A stretch of 64,000 bases of DNA, taken from Diphasiastrum complanatum. Taxonomy: Eukaryota; Streptophyta; Lycopodiopsida; Lycopodiales; Lycopodiaceae. The position numbers were made by a program, and so were the translations under genes. The notes below the pieces were generated by a model. That model did no database searches and was not told the DNA's origin. It was given only the letters and a program-made list of their open reading frames with translations. The stretch is from positions 6,448,852 through 6,512,851 of the forward strand of contig CM055103.1 in assembly GCA_029204225.1 (NCBI GenBank), written 5' to 3'. Positions 38,649 through 50,262 of the stretch are shown here, one piece after another. Each line of letters starts with the position of its first letter. Within the stretch, counting starts at the first letter, position 1.

Positions 38649-39448
38649 TGTAAAAAATGGTGAACTCTTGCAACTTTGCCGCAACACGAACACAAATCGA
38701 AGGTCGAACGATTCGCTAAAGTCAACGTCTCTTGACTCGAAGGATGAACGATTCGCGAATCGTAAACATACCTAGGACCGCAAACCGCAAAGGGACGCAA
38801 AACGAAAAGATACGAAAGAAACGAAATGAGCGAAAGCAAACAAAACAAACGAAGAGAAATCTTTTGCGCTGCCAGTTGGCAGCTCAACGGGCTTGGAGTC
38901 ATAGACTTCATGCCCAGCTGAAACGAGTGGCAACGACAAAGAGTAACTGATTACTTGATTAGCGTTAACTAGTCTTGTGATTATGCATTTAGCTATCTTG
39001 TAAACTCCACACAGTGGAGATATAAATTATCCTTTCTGGATCATAAACATATAAGAGAATAGACAAAAAATTTGGATTGACAAAGAGAGATGTAGCGAGT
39101 AGAGCAGAAAAGAAAAAAATACTAGAAACGAAAGAGCTATGCATGAAAGTCTGCCGACGAGCAGAACACAACGAAAAGAGCAGGGTGTCATTCCGCCAAC
39201 GAGCGAGAATGGTCTCGCTCTAAAAATTAAACTCATAATACAGTTGCTCTGTTTTTGTGCATCTCCTCGTCTTGCGTCGTTTGTCTTGATAGCTAGAATA
39301 GAATGTGTTCTGTGATGTGTAGTTGCGTGTCTAGGTTCCTGTGAAGCTTCCGTGAAAAAGAAAATTCAAAGACACAAAATCGTTCACGAATACGAAAACG
39401 AAAACGAAAAAGAAACAGTTTCGCTTTCGCAACAAAATAAACACTACA
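38649..39448 (+). repeat. 3' LTR of copia C4 (about 800 bp, TGT...ACA)
   Basis: It begins TGTAAAAAATGG directly after a purine tract (aagagggag, 38640-38648) at the end of RNase H and ends at ...AACACTACA. A TATA-like tataaatt at 39020-39028 sits where an LTR promoter would lie. It contains an 8-bp-arm palindrome gagcgaga/tctcgctc (39201-39220). No 5' partner LTR was found in the window, so the right edge is inferred. Confidence 0.65.
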
Positions 39449-40259
39449 TACTCACCTCTTGGGCCCATGCATCGTCCGACAACTGCACATGAACTCTTTT
39501 TCTGTGTTCCATTTCAAGAATTGTTCTGGATTGCAATCTTGTCAAAAACATGTTGTGCAATCAGCTCATCAGTTTCTATATCAACAATATTGTCCATGCT
39601 TATAACGAAGAAAAATTGTTACCCCCTCACTGATTGGTTTTCTTGAGAAAGGTAGTAGTGTTCCCAATTCCTTAACACTAGAGTTGTTTTCAGCACGCTT
39701 TTGTGCACGTGCGCACAAAAGTGCGCATAAAACCCTTGGTCACTTGACGAGACATAACATCCCATCAAATGATTGAAATTTCAATCGTTCAATTGTATGT
39801 GGAGCTAGACTTGACTCTTCATTGTCTTATTGGAAGACATGAAAAAAAATTCTCTCAATTGATGGCAATGTAGCCCCAAAAATCTTCAATTTTTAGCACT
39901 TTTCAGCACTTCTCATGGGTAACTTTAGTTCATGTATATATCTCTATAGGACTCAAAATTTAATTTTTTTTATAGCCTATAAATTTAAAAAAAATGAGAT
40001 TTGAGGACCATGCAAAGATCTACAACGACTTCCATGCATGTGAGGTTGCACAAGATGCATCTATGATAGATCAAATCAGATTTTCAAGTGCTATCTATCA
40101 AGCTTTGAATCAAGGGCTATCATCTATCTTAAAGTTATGATCATTCAAAGAGAAGCTAGTTTTTCACATTCACATGAAAAAACAAAGCTAGTTTCATCCA
40201 AAGAGAAGAAAGTTTTAAACATTTTGCTCTCGGGTAGAGAGAGAATAGACCAAAATGTA
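39449..40259. other. No gene recognised
   Basis: AT-rich sequence lying between the C4 LTR and the end of the X copy 2 LTR. It may contain X copy 2's distal insertion flank. No frame or motif stands out. Confidence 0.5.
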
Positions 40260-40782
40260 TGTGAACCAAAATTGCATTAACTCCCAACTTCATAGTTGGT
40301 ACACAGAGTGAGCTTCTCTATATAGTGATTCGAGATTGAAGAGGAGTAGAAAGCAAGTAAAATGACTGGATCTGTTACATAGCTCCTCTAACTTTGATTG
40401 GTCTAGTGACATAAGGATCCTTATTATGATTGGACCAATTTCATGGATCTTTCACTTTTGATTGGTCACATGTATTCATGACAACACATAGGAAAGCGTC
40501 ACTAGCCCTCTACTATCATGTCATGTGTAAGAAGCCCAACCTACCTCGAGCTACATCACACACCAAAATTGGCCTAATCACCTACTAACATGTGTGCATG
40601 GGGTATAAAAGTCAAAGTACCCCCCAAAATCAAGATTAAGGCCTATTGACTATTCAAACTCTTCATAAATGAACTAATACTATGGATACCTTCCATATGT
40701 GGGAACATGCTCCACACATGTGATATTTTACCATGTACATGATATTGCAAAAGATCAAACTAGATTTTGCCAATTTTTCACA
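40260..40782 (-). repeat. LTR of element X copy 2 (about 523 bp, TGT...CA)
   Basis: On the minus strand it starts TGTGAAAAATTGG after gaggag and ends ...TTGGTTCACA. It contains a TATA-like cactatatagagaagc (about 40318-40333) and, about 60-85 bases from its start, the phrase gtggagcatgttcccac. The same phrase is present at the same offset in the 61.8 kb LTR. Confidence 0.6.
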
Positions 40783-41366
40783 CTCCTCAAAAACTTGATG
40801 AGATACTTCTTGAGTGGATCCTTTGGTATGAATGCGATGTGAAAGCCAGCCAAGGGATCCTTGATAGCAGCAAATTCACAAAATCCATGATAGGATTTCT
40901 TTGGTGAAAATCCATTGCCAACTCCTTTGATGAGCATTCCACCAATTTGCCACCATTTCCTTTTGTTCCCTCAATGCTTAAAGATGATCTTGGGCTTGAA
41001 AGCTCCACTTTCTTGAAAATACCTCCATGCCTCATAATTACCATGAACGTCAAGATCACAATATAGGCAAAAGTGTTGATTATCAAGATTTTGCATCTTA
41101 GCTTGACTAGTCCACAACCTATGAACTTTTTGCATGATAAATCTAATCTTGTAATCAAAGGCTATCTTGATCTTATTGAGGTACATACTTGCTCAAGGAT
41201 GTAAGTTTCCTTTGTGGATGATTCACTTAATCTCATGAGAAGTTTACAAATTGCCTCACAAAATGAAAGAACATAATTTTTCACACTTTGAATGACTATC
41301 TCATTCTTGCTCTTACAAGATCCAAGAGCATACATTTGATGACACAACCATTGACTTGCCAAGCTT
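40783..41366 (-). pseudogene. Orphan gag-like ORF, family X copy 2
   Basis: The minus-strand translation SQWLCHQMYALGSCKSKNE, SFCEAICKLLMRLSES, YILEQVCTSI, then after a frameshift near 41170 DYKIRFIMQKVHRLW and CLYCDLDVHGNYEAW aligns with copy 1 at 4164-4500. The spacing C-x2-C-x4-H-x4-A is that of a CCHC zinc knuckle with the last Cys lost, which supports a gag-like role. A stop at about 40971 is followed in frame by GNGFSPKKSYHGFCEF, running into the LTR. Homology to copy 1 ceases near 41366, exactly at a perfect inverted repeat. Confidence 0.6.
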
Positions 41367-41411
41367 CTTATGAATAATGATAACTATTTTGAGTTATCAT
41401 TATTCATAAGA
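41366..41411. repeat. Perfect inverted repeat, 20-bp arms
   Basis: Left arm 41366-41385 and right arm 41392-41411 are exact reverse complements (core cttatgaataatgataact) with a six-base loop. It marks the point where similarity to X copy 1 ends. Confidence 0.95.
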
Positions 41412-42880
41412 TAAAAGTTATAGCCCTTCGAAGTTTAAAAAAGATGAACTCAAAAAATTGCACCTCTTTTAGCAATTTTTTATGCTATAAATTTGGATTC
41501 TTTTTTGGATTTCACTATTTTAGTCTCTTGTCTATACATAGATAAAGATATATGTGCAACTTTTAGTCATTTCAAAAATCATCATCTCATTTTTTTGTGC
41601 ATCAAAAATTGGCAATCACCCCCTTGGATGAAAAATCTATCCTTGATAATTAATGTAAAAACAATAATTTGATTGCAATTAATTCAACATTATCAAGATC
41701 AGTCTTGATGGATCACCTTGATTTGGTTTGATCTAGTGGATCTCACATTACCCTTTGTTGATGATGTTATCATGTTCATATTGATCAGATCTATCGACGA
41801 TCAACAATTAATTTGCAAGGATATTTTTATTATAGCTCTCGATTTTAACTTTATTTGATTTTCTATCCAAATGTTGTATATCATTGATGTTATATTTGAT
41901 GGGATAGATAAATAAATGGATTATCAAAAATATGATTCGATCGTTTACTAATTGTTTTTCACTTAAATATATCATTTTTGGATTTGATGGACTCCAACTA
42001 TCAAGTATAGAAAACTTCATATACTTGTAGAGTGTCTTGATCATTCTCACAAAAAAAGAAAAAAAAATTCCTTTATTTAAATGGATCGACTATATTACAT
42101 CTGCTTAGTAGGCCCTTGAAGTGATAGAAAATTGTTATCTAATTACCGATGATCCAATAGTACATTGATATGGTATTTGCTATCATTTTTTATTTCAATA
42201 CTATTGCTAATGAGATATGGCATTATGGAGAAATTTATGACTAACTTTTACAATTTTGAAATGCCTTTGTAAGATTTTTTGACATACATGCACAAAAATA
42301 AATAAATAAATTGAAATTGATGATGGATATAAACAATAAAATTGTTTGGTTTTTTCTCAACTTCCATTTATTGGTGGGTGTTGATAGTAACGTTTTAATC
42401 TGTTATTGTTTACGGGCATTGGAAATGTTGTGTCATCTAGATATTCTACTACAAATATGCCACTAAACTGAATAATTGGTGTCCCTCTCCTATGGATTTT
42501 CTTTCAAGACCTTGTTTTTGTAGAGAAACACTAGAATTCATGGTTTAATGTCTTTCTTGTTCACTATTTGATCATGATAGTGCTTTCAATGGCTCTTATG
42601 CACACCTATTGCATGTAAGCCCTGATTTCAAATTTACGTAATTACTTGAAAAAATTTATGTTAATAACTCAACGTTAACCAACGTTAACAACCATTAAAT
42701 CTCAAAAAAAATTCAAACAAAAATTGCCAAAGTTCTTTAGAGTCTTAAGTACATTTATATCTTAATATTGACTTATCATCATTTGAGGGAATTGTTGGCA
42801 TCAAATCTCTCTTGGACACTTATTTATGACTCAAAATCATAAAATCAGGTGAAGATAATAAGCTCTTCTCTTGCAATGTA
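41412..42880. other. No gene recognised
   Basis: AT-rich sequence with short frames only; an 80-codon minus frame at 41808-42050 has no recognisable domain. Confidence 0.5.
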
Positions 42881-43260
42881 CAACAAAAATTTCAGAAAGT
42901 AAAGCAATGATGGTTGCATTTAGGAAGTCTGATTCACAATCACTTAAGATTTTGATGGGACATCCATACCTTGTAGTCATGCACTCATACAAAAACTTGG
43001 TTGCATAACAGGAATCAATAGTTCTCGTATTGCCCTAGCTTCAATCCATTTTGTGAGGTAATCCATAGCCATGATAGCATAATGAACTTGGGTGCTTTTT
43101 GCACTTGAGTGGATAGGTCCAATATAATCCATCCTAACCTGATATTTTACTTTCCCTAGCAATCCCCTCACCGGAGTATCCTCAATGTCTCTTATATGCT
43201 TTATGTTTATCAAGATGTTTCTTGCAACATTCAATGGCAAGGTGTCCATATTTTCCACAT
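42880..43260 (-). pseudogene. Ty3/gypsy integrase fragment (G4)
   Basis: The minus strand gives VRMDYIGPIHSSAKSTQVHY, AIMAMDYLTKWIEARAI and, after a shift near 43010, ATKFLYECMTTRYGCPIKIL, SDCESDFLNATIIALLSEI. These are the gypsy integrase core around the first Asp (MDYIGPI) and second Asp (LSDCESDF, where a Gly-containing SDRG box is usual). The third catalytic region is missing. It is a small isolated remnant. Confidence 0.85.
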
Positions 43261-44132
43261 TAATTATTCGGGATAGGCTCTTGTCAAGTGACTATTTTCC
43301 AACATTCGTCACTCATTCAAAACTGATACATTCTATATGTCCATATGCTCTTATTGAGGCCATCAAGCTTGCTTGACTTGGTTAGCACAAGACCACCTTG
43401 CAGAATCTTACATAACCAAACTGCATTCTCAAATTTGGGTTTTGAACATAGTATGAACTCACTTATGCACATCAAAAGCATTCAAGATTAGTATATATCT
43501 TGTATGGACGTCAAACACCTTTGATATGGATGGTATGGCTAACCCTCCAATTACTTCATGTTTTGCATCCAGTTGCACACAGTCTAGGTTTCTTACAACT
43601 TTCAAAGTACACATGAAGGTGCTAGCATTGTAGCTAGGTAACTCTCTCCTCAATCTACAAAATAGAGTATTTGGTTGTAACCATATAAAAAATGCATGCT
43701 ACAAGAAGAAAGTACATTTCTAGAAGATCTAGAAATTTAGCTAGCTTGATATAGATGTTTGATACCTTCAATGTAACTGTCCTTGAAAAGGTCAATTTTG
43801 ACAAAAGATTTCCCTACCTAGTATTTCAACCACTTTCATCAACAAACTTTTGATAAAGTTTTTTTGCAGAAGTGAGCTTAATCTTGGCACCCAACCTATA
43901 GACAAGTACTAAGTTCCAAGCCCTTCAAAGTGATAATTGTCTCTTGGGACAACCTTGCTAGTAATTAGTGCTTATGGGAAGGTGCCCAAATGACTTTTGG
44001 GATGTCTGATATTAGTAATTAAAGTTCTAGGGGCCTTGGGCCCATAATACCTAAATCTTATAAATGGGAGTACGATGTTCTTTCTTTGAAGCCCCATTAC
44101 CACAAAGTACATAAAGTGTTTAGTATACAATA
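43261..44132. other. Probable degraded continuation of G4; otherwise empty
   Basis: A minus frame at 43459-43653 could be upstream pol sequence, but no box is clear. Nothing else is recognised. Confidence 0.35.
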
Positions 44133-44299
44133 CTAGTAACGCCTGCCCGCCCAACGGCGGGCAAATGTGACGGGCAGCACGTGTGACCGTGTGTGCAGGA
44201 AATCGCGGGGGGGGGATTCCGGGCAGCTCACGCTGCCCGTCATGCTCTGACGGGCAGCGTGAGCTGCCCGGAAACCCAAATTCTTTTAATATATATAGA
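44133..44299 (-). mobile_element. Minimal Helitron B (167 bp)
   Basis: On the minus strand the element starts A|TCTATATATATTAA. It ends with the hairpin GCCCGCC/GGCGGGC (around 44143-44161), a short gap and CTAG (44136-44133) followed by T. Ends match Helitron A (TCTATATATAT at left; hairpin, seven to eight bases, CTAG at right; A and T flanks). Most of the interior is a 26-bp-arm perfect palindrome. No coding capacity. Confidence 0.75.
44217..44273. repeat. Perfect palindrome with 26-bp arms
   Basis: Arms 44217-44242 and 44248-44273 are exact reverse complements around a five-base loop (tgctc). The arms are G+C-rich and include gacgggcagc, which recurs a third time at 44168-44178. It lies inside Helitron B. 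Confidence 0.97.
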
Positions 44300-45137
44300 T
44301 ATCTAAAAGTGGTGTGACATCGAACACAACCAACATTGCAATCTTGGGACATAAGTGCAATTTTGGGAAACTAAATAGCGCTCTTTGGAGTAGAGCTACT
44401 CAGCACATAGAACATGTTTATAGATTTATAGAGCCAGCACATGGAACATGTTAATAGATTTATTTAGGGAGTTGAAAAGACTCGCAAAATGTCACATTCA
44501 GTGCATAGATGTTTATACTTCATGATGCATCCAAATTGGAAGAATTTAAGTTTTAAATAAATAGCATCCCCAACCCTTGTGTGCGCACACAAGAAACACT
44601 ACTGAGCCACATCCAACTTAGTTTTGTTGTTTGTCCATCATTGTAACTAATACCCCAATCATGAAGTCAAACACAAAGTGTTTGAAATGAGCTAAATCCA
44701 CAGGTTCAAAGTGGAAAATTATTATTGAAAAACCGTTAAAAGGCATTACATGCAAACGACTAAATTCATTCCTCACTACAACAGTGAAATCCCGATAGTT
44801 GAATAAACTACCAAAAAAGTCAGCCTCAGATGTGACACCAAAGACCAGTTGATCCAAAACTGGAAGGTATCACCAGCCTGCAATATTATCTGATGCTTAC
44901 GCTGGAAAGGATAGTATGAGCATTTAATTCAAAAGTCCACTTTTATTCTGCAACTCTAAAAGATGATATTTTGCTTGTCTGCAATATGTGAAAACATGAC
45001 TTGATATTTTATGATACGGCACTTTTCCAAGAAGCATGACAACTATACACGTTTTAGAGCTTTGCATACTGGAAAGACTTATTTGGGTACTCATGCATCC
45101 CAATTAGCCTCCCAGCTGAAGGCTCAGTTTGTCTACG
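44300..45137 (-). other. Downstream flank of the At1g01500-like gene
   Basis: This includes the presumed 3' untranslated region of the gene ending at 45138. An 80-codon minus frame at 44618-44857 (FGSLFNYRDFTVVV, FHFEPVDLAHFKHFVF) is protein-like but unassigned. It may be chance or a separate exon preceded by an acceptor-like ttgcag near 44880. Confidence 0.35.
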
Positions 45138-46362
45138 TTATAAAACCCTTCTTCTGAAGGTTCTGGTAGTAGCTTGGTACGTGCGGACTAATAATCCTAC
45201 ACCGATGCCAAGGCCGAGACACATTCCTAATCCAATCCCAACACCTACTCTAACACCAGCATTGAACCAGGAAACATCTCCATCATCCTCTTCCATATAT
45301 GCAGCACCACCTTCTGAACCATAAAAATTTGCCAACAACTCCACCTTATCCTTATTCTGTAAATACGCTTGAAGGTCTTCTTCCTGTTCCAATATGATAA
45401 TTCACAGTCAAAACAAACTACATGAAGATTTGCAGTCTTAAGAGTATAAAATTTCTGTTGCAATCATGGAAGACAATAAAGATGGTCTGTCAAACTAACT
45501 AGTGGTCAATGTTCAATTTTTGCAACTCCACACTTCATTGCAGCACGCAGAACACATCTATAATCTACCTTCCAAAACCAGATAACAAATAAGCTAGACC
45601 TACGCTACTGCTGAAGAATCTGAATTTTGATATGAACCTTACTTGTCCATCCTGCTTGTCCAGCAGCAGACTTTCCCGGTTTCTGTCACACTCTTCATCC
45701 TCGGGAATGGCATCCAGAGTCCCACGACGAATTAGTCGTCGGCGAGCTGTCAATTCTACACTGTGTGTCAAAATGACTGGGCATCCATTGACATGGCCCA
45801 CTACACAAATCTCCACAACTGGAGGTGCGAGAGGTATAGTGGCATAATCTTGTCTTCCTTTCAATAGTGCACAGCCTCCTGGGCCGACTGCAGAGCAGCA
45901 CTCAATGTTCCAAGCAAATTTCTGGGCGTTGAATCCTTCCAACACTTGAAGATCACTCACAGATTCAGATTTCTGAAGAGCCCCAGAAATAAGAATTTCA
46001 TCCCTATCATAGATTTCGAATGCAAGCGAGCCTGAGGTTCGCAGATTGTTTGTAGTAACATATGTAACTTCCAAGGAGTCCACATCCACCCTGTCTCTGC
46101 GCAAGCTAAGGGATGGCTCTTCAGAAGGTGAAATTCTTCCTCCATTTACTTCCAGAGCTGTATCTATATTCCTTGATAAAAATTTGACAGTCAAACACTC
46201 TGGATTCTCATCCCTTGAGCCAGAGCTGACTCTGGCATAAAGGACCCTTACATCAAACCAAGAAGGTGAGGGGGCGCCATTATTAAAACCAAAATATCCC
46301 AAACTGTTGTGCTTTTGTGATGGTGTAGAGAATCCACTTCCTGTGACTTTGAAGTCAGCCAT
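45138..46362 (-). CDS. At1g01500-like plant protein (two exons)
   Basis: Exon 1 is 46362-45643 and exon 2 is 45383-45138, joined in phase 0 across a 259-base intron (donor CAA|GTAAGG, acceptor GGAACAG|GAA). The product is 321 residues with no lesion, close to the family length of about 330. It starts MADFKVTGSGF and contains SWFDVRVLYARVS (about 34-46), LRRDRVDVDSLEVTYVTTNN (about 87-106), SGSLAFEIYDRDE and PPVVEICVVGHVNGCPVILT. The diagnostic end is DVSWFNAGVRVGVG, a Gly-rich hydrophobic segment (about 281-305) and TYQATTRTFRR. That segment is long enough to cross a membrane. The Arabidopsis homologue is a protein of unknown role; an old database label linking it to erythronate-phosphate dehydrogenase is not supported by any catalytic motif. 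It is the clearest intact host gene here. Confidence 0.92.
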
Positions 46363-47560
46363 ATTGGACCAGAACTCTTGAAGTCAGCCAGATTGGTGGG
46401 GCTTCGATATATCATGAGTTGGAAGGCCAGAAGACTTTTCTAAGTATCCTTAAAAATAGCTGCATCTCAGTTTTTCTGAGCTAATGCTGCACAATCGATT
46501 TCAAACAACATACGAGTCTCATTAGGAAATGGCACTAATTCTGCTCATTAGATTCGATTTCCCACGAGCAATAGTTAAGCTGCCTGTAAGGTTAGTTGCA
46601 TGCAGCTTGCTTTGGAAAGCTACCTAATGACTCCTGGGTGTTGTCGACATACCACAATTCTGAGAAGCCATAAAGCATGTATTAAGTATGAAGATCGGAC
46701 AACCGGAATTTAGAAAACGTTAAGGTTGGATTACGCTATAAACAGAACATGCCGCTAAAAGTGTAAACAAAATTTAGACATGCATCAAAGAATGACTGCT
46801 TCAAAAAGAGTACAGGAACGATCTCAATGATACATATAGCAATCGAATCGTATACCAACAACCACTTTACCCTATAGGGTTATAAACTGCCACGCAGGCT
46901 CAGAATACAAAACCTTCAAGAAGCATTTCAAATCCGTGCTTCATAATAGTGCAAAACAAAATCTAAAATTGAAAGCATCCTGTACTTAACAATATATCCA
47001 TCATCCTGTGAAAGATTTCTGTCAAAAATTAAAATAGATAATGTAACACCGACACACTGCAAGAGCCGTTGTCTTTTGACAGACTACTGGCAAACCATAG
47101 TTTGTTATTGTGCATATTGTGATCCAATTGTGTGGTCGTGCTACTTACTTGGCCAGAAGAAGCCGCCCGGCAAGGATTGACAGATTTTGATCATTTCCCT
47201 TCGAGATAATCACTACCAATCTTAGACGACCGAAAATCTTCCAAAAGAATCCATAAATCCTTCAAAAGACTGCTGCGATCGCAAATTTTTCTACGATCCA
47301 CCCGAAAACGAAAGCAGCAGGAGATGTCACAAATCGCCTGCGATCAGACTGACAAACCCTAGGCTGTCGGCAAGAAGAAGGCGACGCCATCGCCATACCT
47401 CGAAGGCCTTGAAAAGCCTTCCATACAAAATTGAAAGAAGAACAAAAGAACACAATAGGCATATAACCAAACCCAACCCCCCCCCCCCCCCCCCTCCCTC
47501 CTTAAAGGCACTCGCCTGGGCTGCCGTGGGGTTTGGCCCCAACCCAATGTTATCGCACCA
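46363..47560 (-). promoter_or_regulatory. Probable 5' leader and promoter of the At1g01500-like gene
   Basis: Immediately upstream of the ATG a near-copy of the start region (ctggctgacttcaag) is repeated 29 bases earlier; it is out of frame with the ATG. G+C content rises near 47100-47560, with a C18 run at 47477-47494 (G18 on the coding strand), consistent with a leader exon or promoter. Exact transcription start and any leader intron cannot be set. Confidence 0.35.
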
Positions 47561-48060
47561 CGTGGCATGGGTTAGGGCCAGGTAGAAAATTGGGTTTTCA
47601 TGGGCGGCCGCAAGCGCCAAGCTGAGCGCGGTCCCGGGTGGTGCCGGGCGGGGTGGGGCACATCAGGCTGCCGTCGGGCAGCCATAGGATGGCTCTGGGT
47701 AGAATGGCGCTGAGCAGCCCCACGTGGCGCCGATCAGTTTCAGGGGTGGCACACCTCCATGCCCAAGCACACACACAGGTGTGAATTGAGGGGTTTGCAT
47801 ATATATTCCGTCTGCGTAATGCCATGAAAACACTTATGGGATATATATTTTGGTTGCCCGGACACGTGGCGACCGGGCAGCCAAATTTTTTTTCAAAAAA
47901 CAAACCTGTGTGGCTGTGGTGGAGCTGGGGCCAAAGTGGGCAGTGCTCTAAAGATACAGCAACCCCCCCCCCCCCCCCCCCCAATACTTTTTTTTTTATT
48001 ATTATTATTTCTATTTTCTTGCCTTTTCTTGATTCTCGAGTAATTTTGAAATTAATAAAT
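47561..48060. other. G+C-rich block with inverted GGGCAGC motifs and C20 run
   Basis: It contains ggctgccgtcgggcagcc near 47670 and, at about 47852-47883, ttggttgcccgg...ccgggcagccaa (12-bp arms, one mismatch). A C20 run is at 47963-47982. The vocabulary (cccgg/gggcagc, nearby atatatatttt) resembles Helitron B, but no TC/CTAG ends were found. A 177-codon minus frame here is judged spurious. Confidence 0.45.
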
Positions 48061-49780
48061 AAACAAATAAAATAGGGAATTATCGGCCAAATTAGCTGAG
48101 CCGGGTCCCGACATGCCTCCACGTTTGGCATGTACTACTTGGGGAGCCACCTTTCTTTGACCCTTACAGTAAAAATGCCCCCCGTTAGAGCTCACAACAT
48201 GAGCTGATGTTTTACCGTACCTTAGACGGTAGATGGCCTTGGATCGAGAGCGGCAAGCAATTGCCATCTAGATCATGGTTAGAACTCTGACACCTCATTG
48301 AGCTTGTGTTGTAGGAGTGTATTCTCCATCGATGGCATAGGCTAGATTTGCTCCCAGCCTCCACGGTGCACATTGAGGAGCTCTTCACGCTGAGTAGAGA
48401 GCTCTTCACAATGTGTTCTTGATCTCGACTGAGGATGGAGGTAGGCCCCTACCCTCATAGAATGGTTGAGGATGCTTGCAAGGTGCCACCATGATATATT
48501 CATGGATCAGTGTATTCTGTGCCACCATCGCAATGAGTCATGACGATGGTGGGCTACTAGTGATCTAAGGGTGAAGAAAAAATCATAGCATCTAAGGAGA
48601 TGGTGGTATCACCCTTAGATCGTTGGCGGAAGCCTGATGTGGGGCCCTTGCCTGCACCCTCAGTTGCAGTTGGGTGTACGTTGCTCCCTCTCCCCCACCC
48701 TTGGCGGCAAACCCAACATGCCATTGCATGTGTGTGACTGGGAACATGCTTTGTCTTGTGCTTATGTTTATCTTTAATGGGACTCCGTGCAAATGCTCAC
48801 TAACATTTTCCGTTGTGCAGATTGACAAGAATTTTTTGATTAAGTTTATATCTTCTTTTAGATAAGTATATACCCTTGGCATTCCATTTGGTTCTAGAAT
48901 TTGCAACACATATGATGTGTCGTTAACTTGTTTTGCAGCATTTTTACATAATATCGACTAGTTAGCAAGCACTTTTCAAGTTACCAATATAAATGATGCT
49001 TTGGACAAATTTTTGCTAATGCTTACAATATTATGTCGCCTCTTAAGAAACATTTAAAACCGTCAATTCTCAACATCGCTCTAACAAATATTTTCACACC
49101 GCCGCCTTTCTTTAAGTTCCCAACATGTTTCAAACTTTCCCAATATGTATATGGCATATGGTCTATAATTGAAGAACACCTAGCATATTTTTCCGTAGGT
49201 TGTAGGTTATACAAACTCACATAAACTATCGTCCTCGTATTTAACTATATTCAACTACGATAAATGGCTTCTTAATTGGGAAGCAATCGTTGCCATTATG
49301 TCACCAAGGAATAGGCCACAGACCATACTCTATGACCCTATTAACCACCTCGTGTAGAATAAAGTCCTCTTGGTAGAAAAATTCAAAATTTAGAATCTGT
49401 ACGAAAGGGCACACTCAACTAGCAAGACTTTAGCCTACATTAAAAAAATTTGTAAGTACTTTCTTTTGATCCCAAATTTTAGGGTGTGCATTGTCAACGA
49501 AGACAAAATAAGTTAATTATATCCTATATGGAAAGAAGCCCACTAGCTTTATGGCATAATGCCCTTTGTGTCACTCAACCCATAAATATAGTGATTGGGA
49601 GCATGCCTATGTGCTTTATACCATACTTTCCTTTATGGCACTCAACCCATGGGATTTTTTCTGGCATAAGCAAACATCGCATCAATTATGCTAGATAAAG
49701 CCCTTGGAACATCGCTACTTTTTTTCGGAGGTAAGCATATTATTGCGAAGGGTAATGGTGCTCAAACAAAATTTATGAAG
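48061..49780. other. No gene recognised
   Basis: Only short frames. A loose duplication is visible at about 49545-49585 and 49615-49652 (ctttatggca... tcactcaacccat). Confidence 0.5.
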
Positions 49781-49792
49781 GGTCTTCTATCA

Positions 49793-49853
49793 AGTGGTGT
49801 GTTGGTAAAGACCTTGTCTACTCTCCTTAGGGTCTAGAGTTTGAATCAGTCAT
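49793..49853 (+). repeat. tRNA-like sequence, possible SINE head
   Basis: aagtggtgtgttggtaaagac resembles a pol III A box and, about 35 bases on, gagtttgaatcagtc resembles a B box (consensus GGTTCGANNCC). The segment between reads like a tRNA anticodon arm with extra sequence. Stems do not fold into a proper tRNA, so a tRNA-derived SINE fragment is likelier than a tRNA gene. Confidence 0.3.
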
Positions 49854-50165
49854 ACAAAGAACATCATACAAGATTAAAAAACACAGTGACTTTCAATCTA
49901 ATGTAAACTCACAATTGTGTTCAAGGTTCTTTCATTTGTCATGTGGCTAAATCATCTAGTTTGATTCGTAGTTTGTCCATGACCGAGATGCTAAGAGACG
50001 ATGCAATTGACATGATCTTTGAATAATATTGATAATTTAGAGGAAGTCAACAAAATCAATGCTCAAATCTATTTAAATTTTCATATGTAGCAGCTCGGAG
50101 TAACTTTTGCATTTTTGAGGATTAGATTAGGATCCACTCTTGGTCCATATTGTACTTTTTGCACA

Positions 50166-50262
50166 CAAAATATGCCAGAAAAGTACTGAAGCGTATCAAA
50201 TGATGGACTGCAAAGAAAAGACCACACCAATGATATTTGGAGCTAAATTGATTTTTTCAAGG
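50166..50262 (+). pseudogene. Isolated scrap of a C4-like copia RT
   Basis: The stretch with atgatggactgcaaagaaaag followed by accacaccaatgatatttggagct is nearly identical to 37830-37915 of C4 (MMDCKEK-(A/T)-TP). Both flanks are unrelated. It is about 100 bases from the RT/RNase H connection. Confidence 0.85.

Noticed and set aside
47598-48131. 177-codon minus-strand frame
   Set aside because: It runs through the C20 homopolymer (poly-Gly) and A/T runs, with no recognisable motif and odd composition.
49793-49853. Functional tRNA gene
   Set aside because: A- and B-box-like words are present but acceptor and T stems do not pair, so it is listed only as a possible SINE head.
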